Shown: positions 7,664-15,390 of the stretch, piece after piece
Layout: the number at the start of each line of letters is the position of its first letter
Position numbering within the stretch: position 1 is the stretch's first letter
NCBI GenBank assembly: GCA_964461265.1
Contig: CAYWTS010000041.1
Coordinates: 1-15,796 of the forward strand
Reading direction: 5' to 3'
DNA from: CAYWTS01 sp964461265
GTDB taxonomy: Bacteria; Bacteroidota; Ignavibacteria; Tepidaquicellales; OLB5
DNA: 15,796 nt
The notes under the pieces: model-generated
The model's input: only the letters and a program-made list of their open reading frames with translations
The model's database searches: none
What the model was told of the DNA's origin: nothing
Program-made: the position numbers and the translations under genes

Positions 7664-8251
7664 ATGCTGAAAAAACATAAAATTCATGTTTCCTTACTTA
7701 TTTTGGCTGTAGCCTTAACATCATTTACATACAGCAGCAAAGAACCGGGTGACACTATAGATAACTTTACAATTAACAATTATGACGGGAAAACCTACTC
7801 GCCGGCAGAGCTTAAAGACTACAAAGCACTTGTAATTATGTTCTGGTCAACAACCTGTCCGAACGTTCAGCCGTATACCGATAGAATTAATTCACTTGCA
7901 AAGGAATACCAGGATAAAGGATTTGTTTTCTGGGGAATTAATTCAAACTCAACAGAACCAACCGATGAAGTAAAACAGCACGCCGCTGAAAAAAAATATC
8001 CGTTCCCTATGCTTAAAGATAAAAATAACGTTGTTGCCGATATGTTTGATGCAACAAAAACACCTGAAGTTTTTGTTTTAAATCCCAGCCTTGTGATATT
8101 ATACCACGGAAGAATAGATAACGACAGGGATGAAAGCAAAGTAACATCTGAGGACCTAAAAAAAGCTTTAGATGAAATCTACGAAGGCAAAGAAGTTTCT
8201 GTGAAAACAACAAAACACTTTGGCTGCACAATAAAAAGAATCGGGCAATGA
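7664..8251 (+). CDS. Exported thioredoxin-fold protein, PRX_like1 type (AhpC/TSA superfamily)
   Basis: Probable periplasmic thiol protein. The first ~25 residues look like a signal peptide (basic start, hydrophobic LLILAVALTSF). The fold follows: FWSTTCPNVQPY (60-71) holds a single Cys65 where thioredoxins have CxxC. GINSNSTEPTDE, the TPEVFVLNPS segment with the cis-Pro region, YHGRIDNDRDE, and a C-terminal GCTIKR with Cys188 complete it. The lone N-terminal Cys in xxCPxV, the HGRIDD-like segment and the distal GC-x-I-K are hallmarks I associate with PRX_like1 proteins. The length, 195, is normal for that group. Its stop overlaps the start of the next gene by 4 bp (ATGA), so the two are translationally coupled. 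Substrate and partner are not known; peroxide or disulfide chemistry is inference. Confidence 0.85.
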   Translation: MLKKHKIHVSLLILAVALTSFTYSSKEPGDTIDNFTINNYDGKTYSPAELKDYKALVIMFWSTTCPNVQPYTDRINSLAKEYQDKGFVFWGINSNSTEPTDEVKQHAAEKKYPFPMLKDKNNVVADMFDATKTPEVFVLNPSLVILYHGRIDNDRDESKVTSEDLKKALDEIYEGKEVSVKTTKHFGCTIKRIGQ

Positions 8252-8742
8252 TAATAAAAACATTAATAATATTAATATTCATTACAGCAGGAAATCTTTA
8301 CTCTCAAAAGCTTTCACCCATAAGCAATGTGAATGATGTAAGCATACTAATGGAAAAGCACATGAATAAAGTTGTTCTTGTAAACTTCTGGGCTTCATGG
8401 TGCATGCCGTGTGTAAGTGAATTTCCTGATTTGGTAAAGCTGTACAATAATTACAAAGATCAGGATTTTGTTTTAGTCACAATCTCAACCGATGCACCCG
8501 AAGATATCGAAACAAAGGTTAAGCCCTTCCTGAAGAAAAACGGCGTTAAATTTAAATCATATTACGTAAACATAGAAAAAGATGAACAGCTTTATGATAT
8601 TATGAACTATTTCGATAAGAACTGGACGGGAGCTATTCCTCAAAGCTATATTTATGACAAGGAGGGGGTGCAGAAAGCAAGTATTTTAGGAAGCAGAAAT
8701 TATGAGGATTTTGAGAAAATTATTACATCCTTACTAAATTAG
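8248..8742 (+). CDS. TlpA/ResA-like exported thiol-disulfide oxidoreductase
   Basis: Periplasmic thioredoxin-fold protein of 164 residues. It has a signal peptide at 1-19 (MIIKTLIILIFITAGNLYS) and the redox motif WASWCMPC with Cys52 and Cys55. The sequence around it (VVLVNFWASWC, SEFPDLVKLY) and the cis-Pro segment GAIPQSYIYD are typical of TlpA/ResA-type proteins. These usually keep Cys residues reduced in the envelope, for example in cytochrome c maturation. Its start overlaps the upstream gene's stop by 4 bp; an intact CxxC here beside a CxxC-less partner suggests it may reduce that partner. No cytochrome-maturation genes are in the window, so the target is open. Confidence 0.9.
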   Translation: MIIKTLIILIFITAGNLYSQKLSPISNVNDVSILMEKHMNKVVLVNFWASWCMPCVSEFPDLVKLYNNYKDQDFVLVTISTDAPEDIETKVKPFLKKNGVKFKSYYVNIEKDEQLYDIMNYFDKNWTGAIPQSYIYDKEGVQKASILGSRNYEDFEKIITSLLN

Positions 8743-8745
8743 TAA
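8731..8745. repeat. Small palindrome at a convergent gene junction
   Basis: TTACTAA-A-TTAGTAA spans the stop codon of the TlpA-like gene; the opposing response-regulator gene ends 15 bp further on. It could form a weak bidirectional hairpin in both transcripts. The stem is all but A/T and there is no strong T-tract, so termination is only a possibility. Confidence 0.3.
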
Positions 8746-8759
8746 GTTGTGTTACAGGT

Positions 8760-9203
8760 TTAAGCTGATGCGGGAAGTTTGGCAACCTTAAACCAGAAGC
8801 TTTCAATTGTTTTTACAACACTAAGGAAATGATCGAAATCAACAGGCTTGGTTACATAACAATTTGCGTTCAGCAGGTACGATCTTGAAACATGTTCATC
8901 GGAATTTGACGTTGTTAGTATAACTACAGGAATACTTTTTAACGAGTGATCAGATTTGATTTTTTCAAGTACTTCCATTCCGTTCATCTTCGGAAGATTC
9001 AAATCCAGAAATATTATATCAGGCCGGACAGCCGAAGAATGTGTGTTCTGTTTATAGAGAAACATTAATGCCTGTTCTCCGTCATTAACTATATGGAACC
9101 TGCTCGGTACAATGCTGTCTTTGAAAGCTTCCTGGATTAGCCTTACGTCACCAGGGTTGTCTTCTACTATCAGAATCTCGATAGTTTTTATTTCTTCGTT
9201 CAT
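8760..9203 (-). CDS. Single-domain response regulator, Rcp1-like (CheY fold)
   Basis: Phosphoacceptor protein made of one receiver domain (147 residues, no output domain). Acidic pocket E14/D15 (ILIVEDNPGD), phosphorylation site D67 (IIFLDLNLP), T97 (VVILTTS) and K119 (YVTKPVD) are all present. The segments VEDNPGDVRLI, LDLNLPKMNG and NCYVTKPVDFDHF followed by IESFW are typical of Rcp1-type regulators, the partners of phytochrome-like kinases. It lies 59 bp downstream of the large hybrid kinase on the same strand and is probably its cognate phosphoacceptor. With no DNA-binding domain it should act by protein contact or pass phosphate on. Confidence 0.92.
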   Translation of the reverse strand: MNEEIKTIEILIVEDNPGDVRLIQEAFKDSIVPSRFHIVNDGEQALMFLYKQNTHSSAVRPDIIFLDLNLPKMNGMEVLEKIKSDHSLKSIPVVILTTSNSDEHVSRSYLLNANCYVTKPVDFDHFLSVVKTIESFWFKVAKLPASA

Positions 9204-9262
9204 TTATCTATTATATAAAAGTCTAAAATAAACACTAGTAAATTGTTTCACAATTGAATTAG

Positions 9263-12200
9263 TTACAGGGTTAAAGCCTCAGGCTCTCCGTTTATGGGGA
9301 TAGTAAAATTAAAAGCAGAACCTTTCCCCGGCTCCGACTCGACCCATATATGACCTCCAAGCTTCTCAATTATCTTTTTACAGATTGTCAGGCCGATTCC
9401 GGTTCCCGGATACTCAGTATATGTATGAAGACGCTGGAAAATTATGAATATTTTATCAATAAACTCTTTTTCAATACCTATTCCGTTATCGCTTACAGTA
9501 AAAAGCCACTCATCAACTGCTTTCCTGGCTGTGATATTAACAACCGGGTCTTTATCACTTCTAAATTTAACTGCATTACTAATGAGATTCTGGAAAACCT
9601 GTGACATCTGCAGTGAATTAGCCTTGATAACCGGTAGATTTTCAATATTTAATATAGCTTTGTTTTCTTCTATCAGGGCTTTGAGGTTATTAATTGCCTG
9701 CTGAACAACCTGATTACAATCCACAGGCTCAAGCGGAAATTCTTGCGTGTTAACACGTGAATAAATTAACAGGTCATTAATCAGTGCTTTCATTCTCATA
9801 ACCCCGTCGATGGCAAAATGAATAAACTCATCAGCTTCTGCACCAAGCTGTCCTTTATATCTTCTCTGTAAGAGCTGAATATAACTTGCCACCATTCTCA
9901 GGGGTTCCTGCAGGTCATGAGAAGCTACGTAAGCGAACTGCTCTAATTCTTTATTAGATGAAGCAAGCTTTTCAGCAAGCTGTTTTAGCTTTTCTTCAGA
10001 CCTTTTTCTCTCATTAATATTAAGCAATACACCGGCCATATGTTCCTTTTCGGATAAACCCTTTACGGAAACCATGTGATCTTCCAGCCAAACGTAAGTA
10101 CCATCAGCTTTTCTGCATCTGAACTCAAGGTTGAGAATTCCGGGTCTACCGGCTTTTTGCCACTCCTGGTTTTTTTCGGTTATAAGCTTATAATCTCCCG
10201 GATGGATGATGCTCGGGAAAAAGTTACGGTCATTGACAAAACGGCTGGCTGCATACCCAAGCAAATCTATTACATTTTCAGAAATAAATTCTCTTCCCGC
10301 CCCGGTTTCGTATAAAACTACATCGGGCAGGTTGCTAAGAAGCGTTGCAAGCCTGAATTGTGTAAGCTTAAGTTCATTCTCTGCTTTTCTCGATTCGGTT
10401 ACATCACGTCTTGTACCCCATGCCCTAACCAGACTGCCGTTTTCAACAATTCCTACAAGATTGTTCAAAAAATATTTAATCCTTCCGTCTTTATCGTGTT
10501 CTATCGATTCAGAGTCTACCAGTCTGTAATTAGAGTTTATGAAATTCGAAAGGTAGCTTGTATTATTCGGATTTTCTTCATTAAGAAGTTCGTTTAACCT
10601 GGTACCTGATATTTCTGATGCAGAATTATAGCCATACATTTGAGCTACTACATCGTTACATTCAGCCAGGTAACCGTATTTAAATGCCATGCGAACCTGT
10701 TCTGCAACGGGAAGATTTACAGGTATTGATTCAAGAAACTCGATACGCCATATACCCTCGGAACTTTGTTTAACAAAGGCACGGTAACGTTCCTCACTCG
10801 TTCTAAGTGCCTGCTCTGCTTGTTTTCTGCCCGAAATATCGTGATAAATTCCGTACACCCCTATCAGTTCACTGCCAAGCATAATAGGATAGGCAAGTAC
10901 AGAAACATCCACCAGACTGCCGTCTTTTCGCTTGCGTACCGTCTCTTTTTGAATTACCTCCCCTTTCAATACAAACTGTGTCATCTGTGCTCCCTGCTCG
11001 GAAAGATTATCCGGAACAAGTAACGCATTGATATTATTTCCTTTTATCTCATTTAAACTAAAGTTAAAAAGTTTCTCAAAGCCTTTATTAATATTAACCA
11101 CCCTCTCATTATCATCAAGTATAACGATAGCTTCCGGTGAGTTTTCAAAGAGCTGCTGAAAATAGGATTTCTGAAGCTTTAATTCCTCTTCAGCTCTTCT
11201 TCTTTCGGTAATATCACGGAAGTTCAGAACAATAGAGTTTACACCCTGTTCATCAAGAAAATTATTAAAAGTACCCTCAACCCATATCCATATACCGTTT
11301 TTATTTCTAAAACGGAATTGGGTTGTAAATAACTTCCCCTTGCTTCTTGTAAGTTCCTGTATTACCGATTTAACCCTGTTCAGATCATCGGGGTGTATAA
11401 AATCAAGCAGGAACGTTTGCTGCATTTCTTGGGCATCAAAATTCAATATTCTTGAAGTTGAGGGGCTGGTATAATTTATCAGCATATCTTTATCGAGAAG
11501 CACTATCATATCGGTACTGTATTCTATTAAAGCTTTGAACCTTGCCTGGCTTTCACCCAGTGCTTCGTGGGCTTTCCTGCTCTCGGTTACATCAATACAT
11601 ATCTGATTAATTGCCTGCAGTTCTCCAAACGAATTGAAATCAGCATAAATGTAAGTATCCAGCCAAACAACCTTTCCTTCCCTGTTGATTATTCTGTAAT
11701 CTATATGCTGAGTTCCTTTATGACCGTTCTTTTCCCACTGCCTGTAAAACTCGAAAATCCTTTCACGGTCATCAGGATATATCATTTCAATCAGCTCTTC
11801 GTTTGAAAGCTTGTTAAACTCTTCCATCGAGTAACCCGATTGACGCGTAAACTCATTGTTTACAAAATCGTAATTATTGTCTTTAGCAAGTATCCGTGTT
11901 ACAGCAACAGGTGCGTTTTCTGCAAGGTTTCTGTACTTTTGTTCCTTCTCGCTTATACTTGACTCAACATTTTTCCGCTCTGTAATATCTATACTCAGCT
12001 GGTTGATTGCTTCTACATTACCTTCTTCATCTAAATCAGCATATATATATATATCAAGCCAAAGCAGATTACCGTCTTTTGTATCTGCCCTTATTTCTTC
12101 ATGTAATATGCCTTTATAACCATTCCTGCTCCAATCGAGCATGAGTTTCTCAATGCGTGACTTATCTGCATCATTGATATAATGTATTAGCAAATCTGAG

Positions 12201-14977
12201 GATAATTTATTCATATCATCCGTGTCATAACCCAGCAATTTAATAAAATAATCATTAATGAAGTCATAGCTTTTAAGCTTGAAGTTATATCTTGTTACCG
12301 CAATCGGCGCATTCTGTGCAAGTGTTCTGTACTTTCTCTCACTTTCAGTCAATATTAACTCTAAACGTTTTCTTTCGGTTATATCGTTCAGTATACAGAA
12401 TACAAGTATTTTCTCCTTAAAATTCAGCGTGCTGGCATAAACTTCAACAGTCCTGAGGCCATTAGCAGGTTTACGCGATTGGAATACAAAATAAGAACTC
12501 TCTTCAGATACGGTTTTACTAAAATGTGATAAAATTTCCTGTTCGGAAAGCATAAATAAATCTTTTGAAGACATATTTATTATGCTTTCAGTATTCAAAC
12601 CAAAAAACTCACAGGCAGCCATGTTAGCATCTACAATTAATCCTGAATCCGGATCGATTAAAAGTTTTGCCGCCTTATTAGTTTCAAACATAGCTCTGTA
12701 GAGTTCCTTTTGCTGGTGTACCAATTCTTCGTTCTTTTTCCTGTCAGTTATATCTCGGCAGTTAATAAACAGCTCTACAGGCTCACCTTTATCGTTTAAT
12801 ATCAGGTGTGTACGTTCAATAACCCAAATTACGGTGCCGTCTTTTTTAATTTTCCTGAATTCTATTTCTCCGGTGTCCGTTTTTGATTCAAAAATTTTTT
12901 CTATGCTATCCTTAACAAACCGGAGGTCATCCGGGTGAATAACCTTCCACACATAATTACCGAAAAGCTCTTCTTTCCGGTATCCAAGATACTCCGAACC
13001 GGTGCGGTTTACCGATCGCACCATTCCGTCTTTACTGATTGAAAAATACATATCGGGTGCACTGTCGTACAAATCCTGGTAACGCTTTTCGCTCGATATA
13101 AGAGCATCGACGACCTTTCTATATTCAGTATTATCTCTGTTCACGCTTACAATAACCTTTTTGCCCTTATAATCAACAAGCTGTGCATTAATATCCATCA
13201 GCATACGGGTTCCGTCTTTTTTATAATGAACACTTTCAAATCTTACACTGTCCCCGATTTTCAACAGGCGGTTTAGATGTTCATTTCTGCTGCTGTTATC
13301 TTTGGAAATAAGGTTCAGAGACATGCCTACAAATTCTTCACGCTTGAAACCATAAATGCTGCAAGCGCTCTTGTTTACCTCTAAAACAACGTCATTATCT
13401 GGATTAAAAATAATTATTGCATCGTGGGAGCTTTCAAATAAATTCTTATAATCTCTTTCGGTAGAGATAAGTGCATGTTCAAGCTTAATTCTTTCCGTAA
13501 TATCCGTAGAAACACCTATTAAGGCAACCGGCTTGCCTTCTTCATCTCTGACTATTGAAGTTGAAAGATAAATCGGGAAATCGGTGCCGTCCCCTTTCCT
13601 GTTATACAGTTCACCCTGCCAGCCCTTCTTAAGTGTCTCTTCATAAATTTTTTTGTAAAGGTCGGGCGGATTTTTATCTGACCTTATTATATCAATTTTT
13701 TTCCCGATAAGCTGTTCTGCTGTATAACCGTAAGTCTTTATAAAAGCATCATTAACATAAATAAAGTTATCGTTCAGATCGTTAATGTTTACACATTCTG
13801 TAATATTCTTAATGGCCTGAGCCAGCATAGAGATTTCTTTCTCTGACCTTTTTTGATATGAAATATCTCTGACAAAAACCTGTATGGCTTCATCATCAAG
13901 CAGTGTAAGCAACCGCATGCTTAGTTCCACATTAACAAAAGTTCCGTCTTTTTTTCTGAAAGTGGTTTCTAACCGGTTACCGCCTTTGTCTTTCAGCAGT
14001 ATGTAAAAATTTGATACTATTAATTTCTCATCGCTCACAATATCCGTAAATTTTAAACTGTATAGCTCATCTTTTGTATAACCAAGCAAATTGCACGCTT
14101 CGTTGTTAACAGAAAAAATGTCACCCCTGACACTCATTACGAAAATAGAATCGGTTGCATAATCGAACAGGTTTCTGTACTTCTTTTCGCTCTCCCTGAG
14201 TGCATTCTCGGCAATTATTTTATCTGTAACGTCATGCAATACTAAAACTGCACCCGTAATATTTCCCTTATCATCAACAATAGGAGAGGCACTATGGTCT
14301 ATAGATACTTCACTGCCGTCATGGGCAACCATAATAGTATGATTACTTCTGCCAAGTGCAACATTTTCTTTCAGTACTTTCTCTACGGGATTTTCAATCG
14401 GGAAGCGTGTATCTTCACTAATAAATTTTATAACAGAATTAATATCTTTTCCGTAAGCTTCTTTTAGTGAACATCCAATCAAGCTTTCTGCCTTCGGATT
14501 CAAAAAGTTTACCTTACCCTGTGCATCGGTCACTATAACTGCATCACCAACGCTTTTCAGAATAGTGGAAAGCCATCTTTCGCTTTGCTTTAGCTTTAAC
14601 TCCATCTTATGCTTATATAAAGCCATCTCGATGCTTGAACGCAGGTAACGCTCTTCGAAAGGTTTCAGAATATAACCAAGCGGTTCGGTGAGTTTTGCGC
14701 GGGTTAAGGTTTTATCGTCTTCATAAGCGGTCAGATATACTATGGGAATATTATAACGGCTCTTAATTTCCGATGCGGTTTCAATCCCATCCATTTCTCC
14801 CTTAAGAACAATATCCATCAATACAAGGTCAGGACGCAGCTGGTCGGCTTTTTCAAGTGCATCCTGTCCTGTAAACACAATTTCGGGGACATCATAGCCA
14901 AGATTTTCGAGACAGTTCTTAATATCCTGGGCTATAATACCCTCATCTTCAACAACTAATATTCTGGTATTTGGCAT
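9263..14977 (-). CDS. Giant soluble hybrid sensor histidine kinase: receiver, twelve PAS, HisKA, HATPase
   Basis: Multi-input cytoplasmic kinase of 1904 residues. Order: receiver domain 4-120 with E10/D11, phosphoacceptor D55 (LVLMDIVLKG), T83 and K105. Then twelve PAS/PAC units at about 133-255, 266-382, 384-505, 510-625, 630-750, 758-873, 881-1003, 1013-1136, 1144-1263, 1272-1388, 1396-1532 and 1540-1660, nearly all closing with a D-[IV]-T-[ED]-[RS]-type PAC end and an ExxYR-like linker. Then HisKA with H1687 in ASHDLQEPLR, and an HATPase with N1797/N1801, DNGIGIE (1830-1836) and GTGIGL (1858-1863). No signal peptide or membrane helix is visible. The ATG at 14977 gives an intact receiver. 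PAS 7 and 8 are near-duplicates; PAS 11 has an N-terminal insert. The DHp type resembles that of phytochrome-like kinases, in keeping with the Rcp1-like regulator downstream. Ligands are unknown; no cofactor-binding residues could be assigned by eye. Confidence 0.95.
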   Translation of the reverse strand: MPNTRILVVEDEGIIAQDIKNCLENLGYDVPEIVFTGQDALEKADQLRPDLVLMDIVLKGEMDGIETASEIKSRYNIPIVYLTAYEDDKTLTRAKLTEPLGYILKPFEERYLRSSIEMALYKHKMELKLKQSERWLSTILKSVGDAVIVTDAQGKVNFLNPKAESLIGCSLKEAYGKDINSVIKFISEDTRFPIENPVEKVLKENVALGRSNHTIMVAHDGSEVSIDHSASPIVDDKGNITGAVLVLHDVTDKIIAENALRESEKKYRNLFDYATDSIFVMSVRGDIFSVNNEACNLLGYTKDELYSLKFTDIVSDEKLIVSNFYILLKDKGGNRLETTFRKKDGTFVNVELSMRLLTLLDDEAIQVFVRDISYQKRSEKEISMLAQAIKNITECVNINDLNDNFIYVNDAFIKTYGYTAEQLIGKKIDIIRSDKNPPDLYKKIYEETLKKGWQGELYNRKGDGTDFPIYLSTSIVRDEEGKPVALIGVSTDITERIKLEHALISTERDYKNLFESSHDAIIIFNPDNDVVLEVNKSACSIYGFKREEFVGMSLNLISKDNSSRNEHLNRLLKIGDSVRFESVHYKKDGTRMLMDINAQLVDYKGKKVIVSVNRDNTEYRKVVDALISSEKRYQDLYDSAPDMYFSISKDGMVRSVNRTGSEYLGYRKEELFGNYVWKVIHPDDLRFVKDSIEKIFESKTDTGEIEFRKIKKDGTVIWVIERTHLILNDKGEPVELFINCRDITDRKKNEELVHQQKELYRAMFETNKAAKLLIDPDSGLIVDANMAACEFFGLNTESIINMSSKDLFMLSEQEILSHFSKTVSEESSYFVFQSRKPANGLRTVEVYASTLNFKEKILVFCILNDITERKRLELILTESERKYRTLAQNAPIAVTRYNFKLKSYDFINDYFIKLLGYDTDDMNKLSSDLLIHYINDADKSRIEKLMLDWSRNGYKGILHEEIRADTKDGNLLWLDIYIYADLDEEGNVEAINQLSIDITERKNVESSISEKEQKYRNLAENAPVAVTRILAKDNNYDFVNNEFTRQSGYSMEEFNKLSNEELIEMIYPDDRERIFEFYRQWEKNGHKGTQHIDYRIINREGKVVWLDTYIYADFNSFGELQAINQICIDVTESRKAHEALGESQARFKALIEYSTDMIVLLDKDMLINYTSPSTSRILNFDAQEMQQTFLLDFIHPDDLNRVKSVIQELTRSKGKLFTTQFRFRNKNGIWIWVEGTFNNFLDEQGVNSIVLNFRDITERRRAEEELKLQKSYFQQLFENSPEAIVILDDNERVVNINKGFEKLFNFSLNEIKGNNINALLVPDNLSEQGAQMTQFVLKGEVIQKETVRKRKDGSLVDVSVLAYPIMLGSELIGVYGIYHDISGRKQAEQALRTSEERYRAFVKQSSEGIWRIEFLESIPVNLPVAEQVRMAFKYGYLAECNDVVAQMYGYNSASEISGTRLNELLNEENPNNTSYLSNFINSNYRLVDSESIEHDKDGRIKYFLNNLVGIVENGSLVRAWGTRRDVTESRKAENELKLTQFRLATLLSNLPDVVLYETGAGREFISENVIDLLGYAASRFVNDRNFFPSIIHPGDYKLITEKNQEWQKAGRPGILNLEFRCRKADGTYVWLEDHMVSVKGLSEKEHMAGVLLNINERKRSEEKLKQLAEKLASSNKELEQFAYVASHDLQEPLRMVASYIQLLQRRYKGQLGAEADEFIHFAIDGVMRMKALINDLLIYSRVNTQEFPLEPVDCNQVVQQAINNLKALIEENKAILNIENLPVIKANSLQMSQVFQNLISNAVKFRSDKDPVVNITARKAVDEWLFTVSDNGIGIEKEFIDKIFIIFQRLHTYTEYPGTGIGLTICKKIIEKLGGHIWVESEPGKGSAFNFTIPINGEPEALTL
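11570..12337 (-). repeat. Tandem duplicated PAS units (PAS 7 and PAS 8 of the hybrid kinase)
   Basis: Residues 881-1003 and 1013-1136 share KYRxLAxNAPxAVTR, YDF[IV]N, NKLS, NGxKG, WLDxYIYAD and AINQ. A by-eye ungapped alignment gives about 56 identities in 120, well above any other pair in the protein. This points to duplication within the gene, with later divergence. Confidence 0.75.
12041..12054. repeat. (AT)7 dinucleotide run inside PAS 7
   Basis: Seven AT units in the kinase coding sequence, encoding the Tyr-Ile alternation of DIYIYAD. The same protein motif in PAS 8 is encoded without such a run. It is a possible slippage site, but short. Confidence 0.7.
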
Positions 14978-15318
14978 TGGTTACATAAAATTGTATCCGA
15001 ATTTAACATATAAATACTTTATTTATCGCATAAAAAGCCCTTATCTAAGTGCAGACTCGAACTGCAAATTAACGAAAACAGGGTATGATATCAATCCCCG
15101 AATTAGTGTAGGCAAAACGATGAATCTGCCTTATATATGCATTTATATGCTTTTAACTACTTGTTTTAAAATAAAAGGCAAGTTGCTTATAACAACCTGC
15201 CAGTATTCTGTACCCCACTTATTTCTCACATTAGCTTCGCTTATACATCGTGGTCGAAAAGAGAAACAATTCATTTCACACTTTTGGTATTAGCTATCCC
15301 GATACTAAGCACGGAGCG
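14978..15318. other. Intergenic region upstream of the hybrid kinase
   Basis: About 340 bp with no gene I can support. A 100-codon plus-strand ORF at 14991-15293 has no recognisable domain and a composition like random AT-rich DNA. CGAATTTA at 14998-15005 reads TAAATTCG on the minus strand, one mismatch from the TAnnTTTG -7 element and suitably near the kinase start, but no -33 partner is clear. TATATGC occurs twice (15134-15140, 15144-15150). The terminator at 15168-15201 is the clearest signal. Confidence 0.55.
15168..15201 (-). terminator. Intrinsic terminator on the minus strand
   Basis: On the minus strand GGCAGGTTG, a 7-base loop, and CAACTTGCC form a 9-bp stem with one mismatch. TTTTATTTT follows directly. 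It lies 118 bp beyond the stop of the T9SS-type remnant and before the kinase gene, so it probably ended that remnant's original transcript and insulates the kinase gene. Confidence 0.65.
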
Positions 15319-15390
15319 CTATTTAATTAACACCATCCGTTTCACATCACTAAATTGACCTGCTTCTATTTTATAAAAATAATGTAATGC
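15319..15390 (-). pseudogene. C-terminal remnant of a T9SS-type sorting-domain protein
   Basis: The minus strand reads YFYKIEAGQFSDVKRMVLIK followed by TAG at 15319-15321. The pattern Y-[FY]-Y-K-[IL]-x-A-G-x-F-x-x-x-K-[KR]-M-x-L-x-K at a protein's very end is that of the type A T9SS C-terminal sorting domain in Bacteroidota and Ignavibacteria. Upstream of the YFY (past about 15382) the frame stays open but no longer looks like the domain. The complementary strand there is transposase coding sequence, so the gene is broken. Only about 24 codons survive, hence moderate confidence. Confidence 0.6.

Noticed and set aside
9241..9255. AATTGT-TTC-ACAATT inverted repeat between kinase and response regulator
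   Set aside because: Six A/T-rich pairs are expected by chance in such DNA, and nothing else marks it as a site.
14991..15293. A 100-codon plus-strand ORF in the kinase upstream region
   Set aside because: No domain, no plausible initiation signal, composition like random AT-rich DNA, and it runs antisense through a minus-strand terminator.
15289..15309. TTAG/CTAA imperfect hairpin just after the T9SS-type remnant
   Set aside because: Short stem with a bulge and no T-tract; the hairpin at 15168-15201 is a much better terminator.
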